49,850 bases of DNA from Neobacillus cucumis. Lineage in GTDB: Bacteria > Bacillota > Bacilli > Bacillales > Cytobacillaceae. The notes beneath the pieces are model-generated. The model worked only from the letters and a program-made list of their open reading frames with translations. It searched no databases and was not told where the DNA came from. This document shows positions 33,356-41,976 of the stretch, in pieces (within the stretch, counting starts at the first letter, position 1; the number at the start of each line of letters is the position of its first letter). The stretch spans positions 1 to 49,850 of the forward strand of contig NZ_JAFBEX010000031.1 of NCBI RefSeq assembly GCF_016908975.1. The letters are read 5' to 3'. A program made the translations under genes and the position numbers.

Positions 33356-33395
33356 CACAAATTTTTATTGTATCAATATATTCAATAAGTGAAGC

Positions 33396-33424
33396 AAGCA
33401 ACCATTATAGGTGGCTTTTTTTTT
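33396..33424 (+). terminator. Terminator
   Basis: Stem AAGC-ACC/GGT-GCTT with one internal mismatch and a long T-run. Confidence 0.65.
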
Positions 33425-33580
33425 AAAACTTACTCGAGTTAAGTTCAACAAGGTACCGATTCAATTCAGTATAGATAACCGAATTTTGTTGGCGGTACCC
33501 CGTTAACCAAGGTCTTAGCCACAGGTTTAACATAATTAAATAAAGAACAAAAAAGAAACACTGAAATCTCAGCGTGCTTC

Positions 33581-34789
33581 TTAATGACTATGTGACATGC
33601 TCCTACTTCTAATACCAATATGATTAATACTATAAACCCATAATGCATTTAGCAGTAATAAAGCACTTGTAGTGAAGAACACATAATGTATGCCAAAGAA
33701 TGCTGCCATTTGCCCTCCTAATACAGATCCTCCGAGAGTACCAATATACTGTGCAGATTGATTATACCCGAAAATACGACCAACAATTTCATCTGGTGCA
33801 CTTTTTCGGACAAGGTTGTTAATGGATGGCAATAATCCAGCTGTCGCAAGACCAAGACAGAAGCGCAGTCCCATGAGTTCCCATGGTGTTTTCACAAATG
33901 CTTGTGGAATAAAGATAATTCCAGCAACAATAAGTGCTCCGATCAATATTTTTCTTGAACCAATGCGGTCAGCAAGCTTACCTAATCGTGGAGCAGCGAT
34001 TACATTAGCTAAACCGGCAGCTGCCACCACCATTCCCGCTATCATAGATAAATGGGCTGCATGTGGTGATAATTCTTTTACATAAACTGTAATTAATGGC
34101 TGAATGGACATATTGGCAATTTGCAAAATAAAGGTGCTAGCAAACAATGAAATTAGCAATCTCGTATCAGGAACTCGCTTCCAAACTTGGTTAAAGGCTA
34201 ACGGTGTTTTATGAACAGGTGTAAATTCTTCTTTTACCAAAAATAGAACGGCACAGAAGCCAATTAACAATAACACGCTTGTTACAACAAAACAGCTTCG
34301 AATTCCAAAGAATTCTGTAATAACTCCCCCCATTAAAGGACCTAAAAGTCCGCCACTAACGGAGCCTGTTGAAAGTGTACCGAGTGCCCAGCCTGAATTT
34401 TTCTTCGGTGTTTGTGTTGCAACTAAGGTAACCGCAGCAGAAATGTAACCAGAAACGGCCCCCATTAACATCCGTAATGCGAGTAATTCATAAACGTTTT
34501 GTACAAATGCCATCATAAAAACGACAAGGGCCATTCCAAGGCTTGCACGGAGTAACATTAGTTTTCTGCCCTTTTTATCTGCAAGTTTTCCCCATATAGG
34601 CGAAACAATGGCAGAGATTAAAAAGGTGGAACCAAAAATCAATCCAGACCATTTTTCAATATCTGAAGTTGCGTGTACCCCTAGCTGATCTATATATAAT
34701 GGTAGCATAGGGGATATTTGACTCATCCCTGCGGCGGTCACAAATGAACCGAACCAACAAACAAATAAATTTCTTTTCCAAATCTCCAT
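33581..34789 (-). CDS. MFS transporter, DHA1-type drug/metabolite exporter
   Basis: A 402-residue major facilitator with 12 helices. Motif A between helices 2 and 3 is GKLADKKGRKLMLLRASLG, and a second copy occurs in the C-terminal half (RLGKLADRIGSRKILIG). Helix 5 carries GPLMGGVITEFFGIR, the motif C-like antiporter signature. The length and motifs fit the 12-helix drug:H+ antiporter family. AAAGGTG precedes the ATG. It is divergent from an adjacent LysR-type regulator across a 143-base AT-rich interval, a classic regulator-target arrangement, so the regulator probably controls it. Confidence 0.87.
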   Translation of the reverse strand: MEIWKRNLFVCWFGSFVTAAGMSQISPMLPLYIDQLGVHATSDIEKWSGLIFGSTFLISAIVSPIWGKLADKKGRKLMLLRASLGMALVVFMMAFVQNVYELLALRMLMGAVSGYISAAVTLVATQTPKKNSGWALGTLSTGSVSGGLLGPLMGGVITEFFGIRSCFVVTSVLLLIGFCAVLFLVKEEFTPVHKTPLAFNQVWKRVPDTRLLISLFASTFILQIANMSIQPLITVYVKELSPHAAHLSMIAGMVVAAAGLANVIAAPRLGKLADRIGSRKILIGALIVAGIIFIPQAFVKTPWELMGLRFCLGLATAGLLPSINNLVRKSAPDEIVGRIFGYNQSAQYIGTLGGSVLGGQMAAFFGIHYVFFTTSALLLLNALWVYSINHIGIRSRSMSHSH

Positions 34790-34932
34790 AAGAACACCTT
34801 TCTTACTATTTAAAATTTATTTCGACTTCCAAAATAATTTATATGCTTAATCATACTCCAAATAATTGATAACGACTAATATATATATTACTATTTGCTT
34901 ATAGGTTGAGGACTATCAATAGAGGTGGACAC

Positions 34933-35814
34933 ATGGATTTCTTACAATTAAGGTATTTTCAAACCGTTGCCAATCTTGAACATATGACAAAGGCTGCTAA
35001 AGAGCTTACGATTGCACAACCATCACTGAGCCAAACCATTTCTCGTTTAGAGGAAGAGCTGGGTTTTGCCCTTTTTGATCGAGAGGGAAGGAATATTAAA
35101 CTAAACCAATTTGGGAAAATTTTTTTAAAAGGAGTAGATAGAGCTTTTTCTGAATTAGAATCTGCCAAGCTTGAAATGGCGGAACTCGCAGGAGAGAGTA
35201 GGAATCAAATTTCACTTTCGGTCATGCATATTCCATTATTGCCGAATATTATTAGTCAATTTCGTAAGACCTATCCATTCGTCAATTTTCAAGTAAGTAT
35301 GCATGCTCCTTTGCGACTGGTGGATCAATTGGAAAAAGGGGAAATCGATTTATGTGTGACGTACTTTCCTATTGAGCAAGAAGGAATCAGCTGGATTAAT
35401 CTTATGGAGGATGAGGTATTCATTGTAGTCCCGGATACCCATCATTTGGCTAGGAGAGATAGCATTCAGTTAAAGGAAGTGGCAGATGAACAATTTATTC
35501 ACAGAGAGCCGACAAATCCCTTCAGAATGCTAACAGATGCTTTTTGTGAAAAAGCAGGATTCACACCGAAAATCGCCTTTGAACTCGAAGAACCGGGATC
35601 CATTCATAACTATGTTGAAGAGGGCTTGGGAATATCCTTTTTAACCGAGCATACCCTTCGCTATTCACACTATGAAAAAATTGTTCCATTGCACATTGAA
35701 CAGCCTGTCTGTACAAGAACGATAGGGATGGCATGGAAAACGGAGCGGTATACTCCAAAGGTTGTTCGGGAATTCCGCGAATTTATGATTGGATATTTTA
35801 AGGAATTAAGCTAA
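34933..35814 (+). CDS. LysR-family transcriptional regulator
   Basis: A 293-residue LysR-type regulator. The N-terminal helix-turn-helix is complete: MDFLQLRYFQTVANLEHMTK, AKELTIAQPSLSQTISRLEEE and GFALFDREGRNIKLNQFGK. The effector domain follows from about residue 90 (SLSVMHIPLLPNIISQFRK to the C-terminus). ATG 34933 is preceded by AGAGGTGG; an in-frame start at 34906 is less likely. It is divergent to the MFS gene, which is its probable target. The effector is unknown. Confidence 0.88.
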   Translation: MDFLQLRYFQTVANLEHMTKAAKELTIAQPSLSQTISRLEEELGFALFDREGRNIKLNQFGKIFLKGVDRAFSELESAKLEMAELAGESRNQISLSVMHIPLLPNIISQFRKTYPFVNFQVSMHAPLRLVDQLEKGEIDLCVTYFPIEQEGISWINLMEDEVFIVVPDTHHLARRDSIQLKEVADEQFIHREPTNPFRMLTDAFCEKAGFTPKIAFELEEPGSIHNYVEEGLGISFLTEHTLRYSHYEKIVPLHIEQPVCTRTIGMAWKTERYTPKVVREFREFMIGYFKELS

Positions 35815-35987
35815 ATGAAGCTAAGAAAAATATGTAGAATAATCGAATAAAATGGAAATGAAATCTATGTTAGGAAATACCAAAAAACGGGAAAAAATAA
35901 ATAACTGAAAATTCAAATACGTTATTTCGGATAATAAGTGTACAGTGCACTTTTTAGACAAACCTTAATCGATTGGAGGACAATAAA

Positions 35988-36089
35988 ATGAGAATTTATA
36001 AACCTGAATGGCTTTCACTTAGCAAGGAAATAAAGTTGAAACTTATTCGTTTAGCAGTATTAGAAAACGAAATGAGATCCTCAAAATAG
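35988..36089 (+). CDS. Small basic protein (33 aa)
   Basis: TTGGAGGACAATAAA precedes an ATG frame of 33 codons encoding MRIYKPEWLSLSKEIKLKL and a short helical tail. The binding site is excellent and a terminator follows 11 bases after the stop. Unknown family, probably a real small protein. Confidence 0.6.
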   Translation: MRIYKPEWLSLSKEIKLKLIRLAVLENEMRSSK

Positions 36090-36100
36090 TTAATAGGCAT

Positions 36101-36141
36101 AGGGGAATAGATTCATTTAAAGATGATCTTCCCCTTTTTTT
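36101..36141 (+). terminator. Terminator after the 33-aa gene
   Basis: Stem AGGGGAA/TTCCCCT with a long loop and seven-T tail. Confidence 0.75.
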
Positions 36142-36162
36142 ATTGGGCATCTTTTCATATTG

Positions 36163-36262
36163 TGCTAACGTCACGGGTGGTAATTATTCATATTTTGTTT
36201 AATAAACGAGTATTTGGGGAAAACAAGGAGTTGTAGCTACGGCTCCTTTTTCTTGTTCCATT
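36163..36262. repeat. Degenerate dispersed intergenic repeat with hairpin
   Basis: GTGCTAACG...TTTAATAA, then the inverted pair AACAAGGAG/CTCC-TTTTTCTTGTT. A related unit is at about 20835-20905 (CTTTTCTTGTTCCGCTAACGGG, TTTAATAAGG), and fragments occur near 25988, 26616, 31046 and 33075. It looks like an old intergenic repeat family of this lineage. Confidence 0.35.
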
Positions 36263-36375
36263 TCTGGAGCAGGATAAGTGGGTGTATTCAGCAATACTTA
36301 CGTGATAAAATAAATTAAAAATTTTATTAGTATTAAGTATATTATTTGATTGAATTGCTGGAGGGGGGATTTAAG

Positions 36376-37221
36376 TTGCATAGAAATAAAGAATTACACT
36401 CGTTTCTATTGTCTAAGGCAAGAAATCTTACAGAGGAATGGTATAATTCGCTAGATAAAAATGACCCGTCAGGAGTTTATGCCTCGGATGACCCTAATGT
36501 CATCAATGCTTTAAAAAAACAAAACTTTGAGTTCCATTTACATCTTTGTGAAGCTTTTATTAAAGAGGAAAAAGCCTTCCTTGAAGACTTTCAAAAATGG
36601 ATCCGGTCGATTGCTCAAGATCCGCAGCATTTAAACACACCAATCCAATTTATGTTAAGAGAATTTTTCAGGGTGCGGGAACAGTATCTTGATTATATTA
36701 AAGATTTTGTTTCTCTACATACGGGTGAGTTTCCTAATGAGGTGATAGATAGCTGGAATCGACTGATTCTAAAAGCATTTGATAAAGTTATGTTGCGTTT
36801 TGTCGAAGAGCATCAATACTGTTTACAACAAAAACTATCTGCTCAACAGGAACTTATACAGGAGTTAAGTTCTCCGGTTATTTCTCTTAATAACGAGATA
36901 GCGTTACTTCCTCTTGTGGGCGACATAGATTCAAGACGGGCAAAGTTAATGCTTGAAAATACATTGAACCAGTGTGCCAATCTTGGGGTGAATTTTCTTG
37001 TTATTGATTTATCAGGCGTTCCAATGATTGATACAATGGTAGCACAGCAAATTTTTCAACTGATAAAAGGATTAAGATTAATGGGGGTGACGGCTACCCT
37101 TTCAGGAGTTAGAGCTGAGATAGCACAAACGGCGGTACAGCTAGGACTCGAATTTAATGGTGTTTCCACATATTCTACTCTACGCCAAGCACTGGATTCG
37201 TATGCAATCATAAAAAGATAA
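36376..37221 (+). CDS. RsbR-type stressosome paralogue (globin-like N-domain plus STAS)
   Basis: A 281-residue protein from TTG 36376, which follows GGAGGGGGG by 7 bases; an upstream TTG at 36346 has no site. The N-terminal half is the helical, non-haem globin-like RsbR sensor domain; the C-terminal half is a STAS domain beginning QELIQELSSPVISLNNEIAL. LSGVPMIDTMVAQQIFQLI and GVRAEIAQTAVQLGLEFNG carry the two Thr positions phosphorylated by RsbT in RsbR. Such paralogues build the stressosome, which controls sigma-B. No rsbS, rsbT or rsbX is adjacent, so it is an orphan sensory subunit. Confidence 0.88.
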   Translation: MHRNKELHSFLLSKARNLTEEWYNSLDKNDPSGVYASDDPNVINALKKQNFEFHLHLCEAFIKEEKAFLEDFQKWIRSIAQDPQHLNTPIQFMLREFFRVREQYLDYIKDFVSLHTGEFPNEVIDSWNRLILKAFDKVMLRFVEEHQYCLQQKLSAQQELIQELSSPVISLNNEIALLPLVGDIDSRRAKLMLENTLNQCANLGVNFLVIDLSGVPMIDTMVAQQIFQLIKGLRLMGVTATLSGVRAEIAQTAVQLGLEFNGVSTYSTLRQALDSYAIIKR

Positions 37222-37409
37222 CATATTTTTTACAGTTTAACAATCCTGTAGATCGATATTTTCCGTCTTTGAAAAAATATGACTCATCAGTAAGATATGA
37301 GTATAGACACCACTCTAATATTCAAAGATTTTAAATCTAAAGGGGCAATCGCAACCCTTTGATTATTCCAGCTAACGTTCGTAAGGCTTAATATAATGCC
37401 AAACATGGA

Positions 37410-37435
37410 CAGACTCTTTTTAGAGTCTGTTTTTT
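37410..37435 (+). terminator. Terminator
   Basis: Perfect 7-bp stem CAGACTC/GAGTCTG with six-T tail; probably ends the RsbR paralogue transcript. Confidence 0.82.
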
Positions 37436-37478
37436 AATTTTCTTAGAAGGTGGACCTAAGAGAATAAGATGAATAGTT

Positions 37479-38504
37479 TTATCCTCTTTTCTTAAAAAGC
37501 TTTGTAAAAAGGTTACGAAAAAAGTTCTTTTTAGGTGCTTCGACCAGATTTTCAACAGTGAGCTGATGATGTTTGGCGAGAAAATTCCAAATGATTTCTG
37601 TTGCATTTGGTCCTAATGGGTCGGTATATGAACCATTTGAGCTCCCGCCAGACCATGCGTGCCCCATTTGATCGATCATCCATAGTTCCATTAAAAGTTG
37701 ACCGTCTCCATCAACGTATATATGTTTAGTACAACTTTTTCCATTGATAAGGTCAGACTTGACCTGGTGAGGTGTAATATCAGCTCTTCCTGTACCACCT
37801 TCTACAAGAAAATTAGTTTGTGCCCACTGTATGATAACCTGTTGTCCATTAATCGGATGTACAACCGTATCGCAGATACCATGGAAAACAATAACAGGCA
37901 TTTTCTTCTTAAATTTTCCCATTTCCTGAAAGGCGCTGTTACCGCATGCATAGGGATCCGAAACACCTTTTTGCATGCTCTCTGTGGCAGCCTTAGCCAT
38001 TGGATCGGTTAGAAAAAATACATTCGCAGCATCATAGGGAAGTCCCGCACACACTCCAATACCGCTAAATACATCTGGATAGGTAACTCCAAGAATACAA
38101 GCGAGTGCCGCACCTGCAGATAAGCCAACTGCGTACACCTTACTTGAATCAATGAGGTAAGTACCTTTAATCTGATTGATAATCGCATTAATTAACCCAG
38201 GATGTCCCTCTCCACGGTGCTGATTTTTATCCAAAAACCAGTTCCAGCAGCCAAAAGGGTTATAAGCAGCAGGATTCGAAGGTTTAAACAGGTGGTTCAT
38301 GTCAGGATAGAGTACGAAAAAGTTTTCTTTTTCAGCAAGGTAGTTCATATTTGTTCCAGCAGCAAAATCATCTGGATTTTGTTCACATCCATGAAGCATC
38401 ACCATCAACGGGGTATCTTTTTTCGCTTGATATTCGCTCGGAACATAAAGTTTGTACCTGAAATCCTGATATGAAAAATTTAGAAATTCCCCCAACCGTA
38501 TCAA
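37479..38504 (-). CDS. PHB-depolymerase-family esterase
   Basis: A 341-residue alpha/beta hydrolase of the esterase_phd/LpqC group. VMLHGCEQNPDDFAAGTNMN is the oxyanion-loop region and CWNWF follows the first strands. The nucleophile Ser is in YAVGLSAGAALACI, the Asp is in FHGICDTVVHPING and the His in IDQMGHAWSGGS. Family members hydrolyse polyhydroxybutyrate, feruloyl or acetyl esters. No signal peptide is visible, so this one is probably intracellular, although the C-terminus is basic. A possible connection with the phasin-like gene at 23654 is only thematic. The open frame begins at the ATG at 38504. Confidence 0.83.
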   Translation of the reverse strand: MIRLGEFLNFSYQDFRYKLYVPSEYQAKKDTPLMVMLHGCEQNPDDFAAGTNMNYLAEKENFFVLYPDMNHLFKPSNPAAYNPFGCWNWFLDKNQHRGEGHPGLINAIINQIKGTYLIDSSKVYAVGLSAGAALACILGVTYPDVFSGIGVCAGLPYDAANVFFLTDPMAKAATESMQKGVSDPYACGNSAFQEMGKFKKKMPVIVFHGICDTVVHPINGQQVIIQWAQTNFLVEGGTGRADITPHQVKSDLINGKSCTKHIYVDGDGQLLMELWMIDQMGHAWSGGSSNGSYTDPLGPNATEIIWNFLAKHHQLTVENLVEAPKKNFFRNLFTKLFKKRG

Positions 38505-38724
38505 CCTTCCTTAACTTAAACTATATGTTTCCATTATACTTTTAAATTTTACAATTTATATAAAAGATAGCAGACGATTCAATATTTGAAGCAATAAGAT
38601 GCTGCTCAACCTCCTACTATGTATTTTAAGAGACGAAAGAGGAATGTAAATCCTACTATTTTCCTTTAGCTTTTATATCTATAGTAGTAATAATGGATTA
38701 TTGTATAAATCTGTTTCTATTCCA

Positions 38725-38770
38725 TAAACAAAAAAGGAAACAGTTATTCAACTGATTCCTTTTTTGTTTA
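38725..38770. terminator. Bidirectional terminator
   Basis: 15-bp AT-rich outer stem TAAACAAAAAAGGAA/TTCCTTTTTTGTTTA extended inward by CAGT/ACTG. Confidence 0.82.
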
Positions 38771-38785
38771 TTTGTGGATCTTACA

Positions 38786-39049
38786 TTAGGACCTTCCTGC
38801 TTCAGCCCTTGCTGTTGTTGCGTAATCTGGGAATGTTGGGTCTGACAAAGGCGCTAATAACTTCGGCTGGTCAGGATTCTCTTTTAAGTTTTGGTTGGAC
38901 AGTGATCGGATTTGGTTTTTTATCTTTTCGATGTTTTCTGGAGAGGCAATGCTTTTCATTTGATTAATGACTTTGGTGCGAGATTCCTTATTCCTCAACA
39001 GGTAAGCGGCGCCACCTATGGCTAATGTGCCAACAATCTTATTTATCAT
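38786..39049 (-). CDS. Small membrane-associated protein (87 aa)
   Basis: The N-terminus is hydrophobic (INKIVGTLAIGGAAYLLRNK), followed by a long charged helix (PENIEKIKNQIRSLSNQNL) and a short Pro/Ala tail. AAGGAGG is 9 bases before ATG 39049; the ATG at 39058 is too close to it. The layout resembles small general-stress/YtxH-like proteins, but I do not claim the family. Confidence 0.62.
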   Translation of the reverse strand: MINKIVGTLAIGGAAYLLRNKESRTKVINQMKSIASPENIEKIKNQIRSLSNQNLKENPDQPKLLAPLSDPTFPDYATTARAEAGRS

Positions 39050-39329
39050 GTATCTCATCCTCCTTGTCGATATGTTTATACCCTTTAATCCTATTGTTAA
39101 ACAATATCATTGTAGGGGTTATTTTTTTATTTAGGTGATAGGGGGTTAGAGTTTTTAATTTCAAATTGAATTCTTTATAGGTATTTATGTAAAGTAATTA
39201 TAAAGTGTGACAAACGGAATTTAGTTGCTGAAGAAAGACCACCCTAGAGGGTTAATTCTTTCCCATTTTGCTCTTTATTCTTATATTTCCACTCCCCGTT
39301 TGGTTTTATCCCAGCTATTGTCAAAAGGA

Positions 39330-39791
39330 CTATAAATTCTTTTCATAAAAAATAAGTGTCAAGTATTTGGTTATTTGTTGTTCACCTGTTTTTATATAGC
39401 CAAGTTTTTCATAAAAATGGCGATTTCTACGGTTGTCTTTAGGTGTATCAAGTGACCATTTTTTTACATGAGGGAATTGTTTTTCTAATTCCTGTAATAT
39501 TTTTGATCCCAAACCTTTATTTTGAAATTCAGACCCAAGGAAAATACGATACAAATAATAATGATCTTTTGTTTGCTTTACAACACAGATTCCACCTGCA
39601 AGCCTGCCATCAACGAATATAGAATAGTGTAAGGAGGTTTGCATTTTTAAAATAAAATAATTCAATGATTCAGCAGCTGGACTTTGAAAATAATCCTTAT
39701 ATTTGATTAAGTCGGAATGAAAAGCTTCTTTTTGTAACTTTAACAATTCGTATGCTTCCATATGCTTTGATGGTATAATTTTAAATTTCAA
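39330..39791 (-). CDS. GNAT N-acetyltransferase
   Basis: A 153-residue single-domain GNAT protein: GGICVVKQTKDHYYLYRIFL strands, EFQNKGLGSKILQELEKQF with the Q/RxxGxG acetyl-CoA loop, and DNRRNRHFYEKLGYIKTGE as motif B. I prefer TTG 39791, just after AGAGGTGGAG; the frame begins with GTG at 39800, which overlaps that site. Substrate unknown. Confidence 0.82.
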   Translation of the reverse strand: MKFKIIPSKHMEAYELLKLQKEAFHSDLIKYKDYFQSPAAESLNYFILKMQTSLHYSIFVDGRLAGGICVVKQTKDHYYLYRIFLGSEFQNKGLGSKILQELEKQFPHVKKWSLDTPKDNRRNRHFYEKLGYIKTGEQQITKYLTLIFYEKNL

Positions 39792-39800
39792 TTTCTCCAC

Positions 39801-40450
39801 CTCTTATGCCATTTCTGTCATTATATGAGCATCTGATTTATTGTTCAGTTAATTTTGTGATAAATTCCTCTGTTATAGGAAATAAGGGCTAACATTTTAA
39901 TTAAATTTGTTCATTTATCGTGAGCTTGATTGAGATAAGTAATCTGTACCTTTGCAAATATCTTGAAATACAAACCTTAAAAAATTTCGTGAGTTCGGAA
40001 ACGGCATTATCAAAAAAATTTAACGTAGAATGACGGCCTTCCAAGGGAGAAATTTAAGATAATAAAACGGTATTATAGAAAGGAATATTAACATTTCTAG
40101 ATAGATGAAGTGAATGTTGATTTTGACCTACTTTTCAATGTTGATACAGCCTGACCACATTAAACGGTAATTCTAATGATAATCTGCTGAACTAAACTCA
40201 ATTCTTTTTTACCCCACTGTAAGTAAATAATTTCATATTCTACTAAAAAGTCTCACTCTACTAATGTTGTCCATAGGATTTCACAATTAGAAATAGGCAC
40301 CTAAATCAGTAACAGTGACCTAATTTGAATCATACCTTGTTGAAGAGAGTACCAGAGATATTTATGTTTTTCCAAACAAAAATAAAAATGATCTTAATGA
40401 AACTCTCAGTTTAATATCTGTTTTAAGATATTTATATAGGGGGGGTAACT
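39801..40450. other. Long intergenic region upstream of the bacteriocin precursor
   Basis: 650 bases with no supported gene on either strand. It is AT-rich with no strong terminator-like stem. A promoter for the precursor must lie here, but I cannot choose one. GGGGGGG at 40440-40446 is the precursor's ribosome binding site. Confidence 0.5.
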
Positions 40451-40717
40451 TTGCAAAATTTTCAAAATGAATTACAAATGTTGGGCATGGATCAATACCA
40501 AGTGGGGGGGCTAATCCCAATTAATCCTTATGGACAACAATATCTAGAAGATCCTCGTCATTTCGGACGCTGTGGAGGAGGATTTCATTGTGGAGGATTC
40601 CATTGCGGGGGATTCCATTGTGGAGGATTCCGTTGCGGCGGATTTGGTTGTGGAGGATTTGGATGTGGCGGATTCAGATGCGGAAGTTGTGTTGGAATTG
40701 GTATCGGTTTTATATAA
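40451..40717 (+). CDS. Heterocycloanthracin-like (TOMM) bacteriocin precursor with CGGF repeats
   Basis: An 88-residue precursor. Residues 1-37 form a leader of the heterocycloanthracin/sonorensin type (FQNELQMLGMDQYQVGGLIP, then NPYGQQYLEDPR). The core is a tandem array of seven five-residue units CGGF[H/R/G], encoded by 15-base DNA repeats, framed by GRCGG and RCGSCVGIGIGFI; nine Cys in all. In this family core Cys residues become thiazoles through a cyclodehydratase/dehydrogenase complex, and the precursor gene is often distant from those enzymes, as here. The spacing C-x-x-x-x-C and the aromatic Phe in each unit differ from the usual shorter Cys spacing. TTG start after a seven-G Shine-Dalgarno stretch. 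A decayed copy is at 29241. Confidence 0.72.
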   Translation: MQNFQNELQMLGMDQYQVGGLIPINPYGQQYLEDPRHFGRCGGGFHCGGFHCGGFHCGGFRCGGFGCGGFGCGGFRCGSCVGIGIGFI

Positions 40718-40734
40718 AAAGTATTAACAGGGGC

Positions 40735-40785
40735 TGCAGCCCAAAAGTTAGGATGAAATCTAGCTTTTGGGCCGCCGTTCTTTTT
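40735..40785 (+). terminator. Terminator formed by an IS-end-like hairpin
   Basis: GCCCAAAAGTTAG/CTAGCTTTTGGGC stem (one T-G pair), loop GATGAAAT, and a TTCTTTTT tail. The sequence is almost the same as the left end of the IS at 46877, including the loop. It ends the bacteriocin gene and faces the end of the convergent ctaB-like gene. Confidence 0.78.
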
Positions 40786-41713
40786 AAATTGACATCACAA
40801 TAATAGATATAAGAAATAACATCATATGAATTACCGAGTATCTAAACATCCCTTTCGCCCAATGTTCTTCGTTTCGTGTAGCAAATCCTCTAATAGATAA
40901 GATGATCCATCCGATATTTAAAAGTGTCATAAATCCGATGAAAAACAAACCAAGAGATTTCATGAAGAATGGGATTGGAATCAAACAAATCAGATAAAAT
41001 AGAAGGTGTATTTTCGTTTTCTTGATACCCGATACAACAGGTAACATAGCAAATCCTGCCCGTTTGTAATCATCAAATCTTCGTATGGCGATGGAATAAG
41101 TATGGGGCATTTGCCAAATGAATACGATGATTGCCAACATCATAGGAATAAGTTGAAAACTACTAGAAATCACAGACCAACCGATTAACGGTGTAACGCA
41201 TCCTGATACGGCACCAATAATCGTGTTCCATGAGTATTTTTGTTTGCTCCAAAATGTATACAAGACCACATAAAAAAACCAACCAAGGAATGAAAATAGT
41301 AACACTTCGGCATTAGTAAAAAGCAATATTAAAAATCCGATTATGCTTGTTGTAACTCCTAAAGTTAAAACAAACTTCTTGCTGAACTCTCCAGTAGCAC
41401 TCGGTCTTTTTTTAGTTCGTTCCATTAATTTATCTAAATCGGCTTCGTACCAATTATTCAACATTAAAGCACCAGCAATGACAAAAGCACTTCCTATTAA
41501 TGTAACAAAGAAAGAGGCAATATGTTCAGCAAGTGGAAGATGATTGATATGCGAAGATAAAAAATATCCTGCCAACACTGGAAGCACATTGATAACAAAG
41601 ACTTTCCCTTTAATGAGGCTGATTAGGTTTTTAAAGAAATTCTTAGGTGTTTTAGTTTCCATTTGATTCGTATATACCCCTCTCTCTCTTTTTCTATCCA
41701 ACAGACTATTCAT
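40784..41713 (-). CDS. ctaB: Protoheme IX farnesyltransferase (heme O synthase)
   Basis: A UbiA-family prenyltransferase with about nine helices, which adds a farnesyl group to heme b for haem-A/O-containing terminal oxidases. The first Asp-rich motif is NNWYEADLDKLMERTKKRP (heme O synthase-specific, compare NNxxDxDID.LMxRTxxRP), and the second region is PHTYSIAIRRFDDYKRAGFA followed by MLPVV. Two features depart from the usual enzyme: Glu replaces the first Asp, and PHTYS replaces PHFLA. Start uncertain: ATG at 41713 has no binding site; ATG 41662, giving METKTPKNFF, is 14 bases after AGAGGGG. It stands alone, away from ctaA or oxidase genes, so it may be a second copy. Confidence 0.85.
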   Translation of the reverse strand: MNSLLDRKRERGVYTNQMETKTPKNFFKNLISLIKGKVFVINVLPVLAGYFLSSHINHLPLAEHIASFFVTLIGSAFVIAGALMLNNWYEADLDKLMERTKKRPSATGEFSKKFVLTLGVTTSIIGFLILLFTNAEVLLFSFLGWFFYVVLYTFWSKQKYSWNTIIGAVSGCVTPLIGWSVISSSFQLIPMMLAIIVFIWQMPHTYSIAIRRFDDYKRAGFAMLPVVSGIKKTKIHLLFYLICLIPIPFFMKSLGLFFIGFMTLLNIGWIILSIRGFATRNEEHWAKGMFRYSVIHMMLFLISIIVMSI

Positions 41714-41932
41714 TTTAACACAAATATTCTTCGAATGCCTATGGTTTGATTTTCTAGTAACACTTCAAGTTCTGTCGTCATATACTTAATGCTATTTTTA
41801 AGTTTCTTAACTCATTAAAGAATTGAATTTGGTGATAAACAATTGTTCATTATCCCTATTACCTAGGTCTCTACAAAGATCTACCATTTGACCAGAATAT
41901 CAACCTAAAAATCAGAAAAATTGAATATTTCG

Positions 41933-41961
41933 TTGACAATTCAATAAGGTTTAGCTAAAAT
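41933..41961 (+). promoter_or_regulatory. Sigma-A promoter of the EIIA gene
   Basis: TTGACA (41933-41938), 17-base spacer, TAAAAT (41956-41961). This predicts a 5' untranslated leader of about 230 bases before the EIIA start codon at 42201. Confidence 0.7.
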
Positions 41962-41976
41962 AAAGTCGTTATCAAC

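Noticed and set aside
40560..40690. Tandem DNA repeats as a simple satellite
   Set aside because: The 15-base period encodes the CGGF units in frame within a gene that has a proper leader and start, so it is explained by the precursor peptide.
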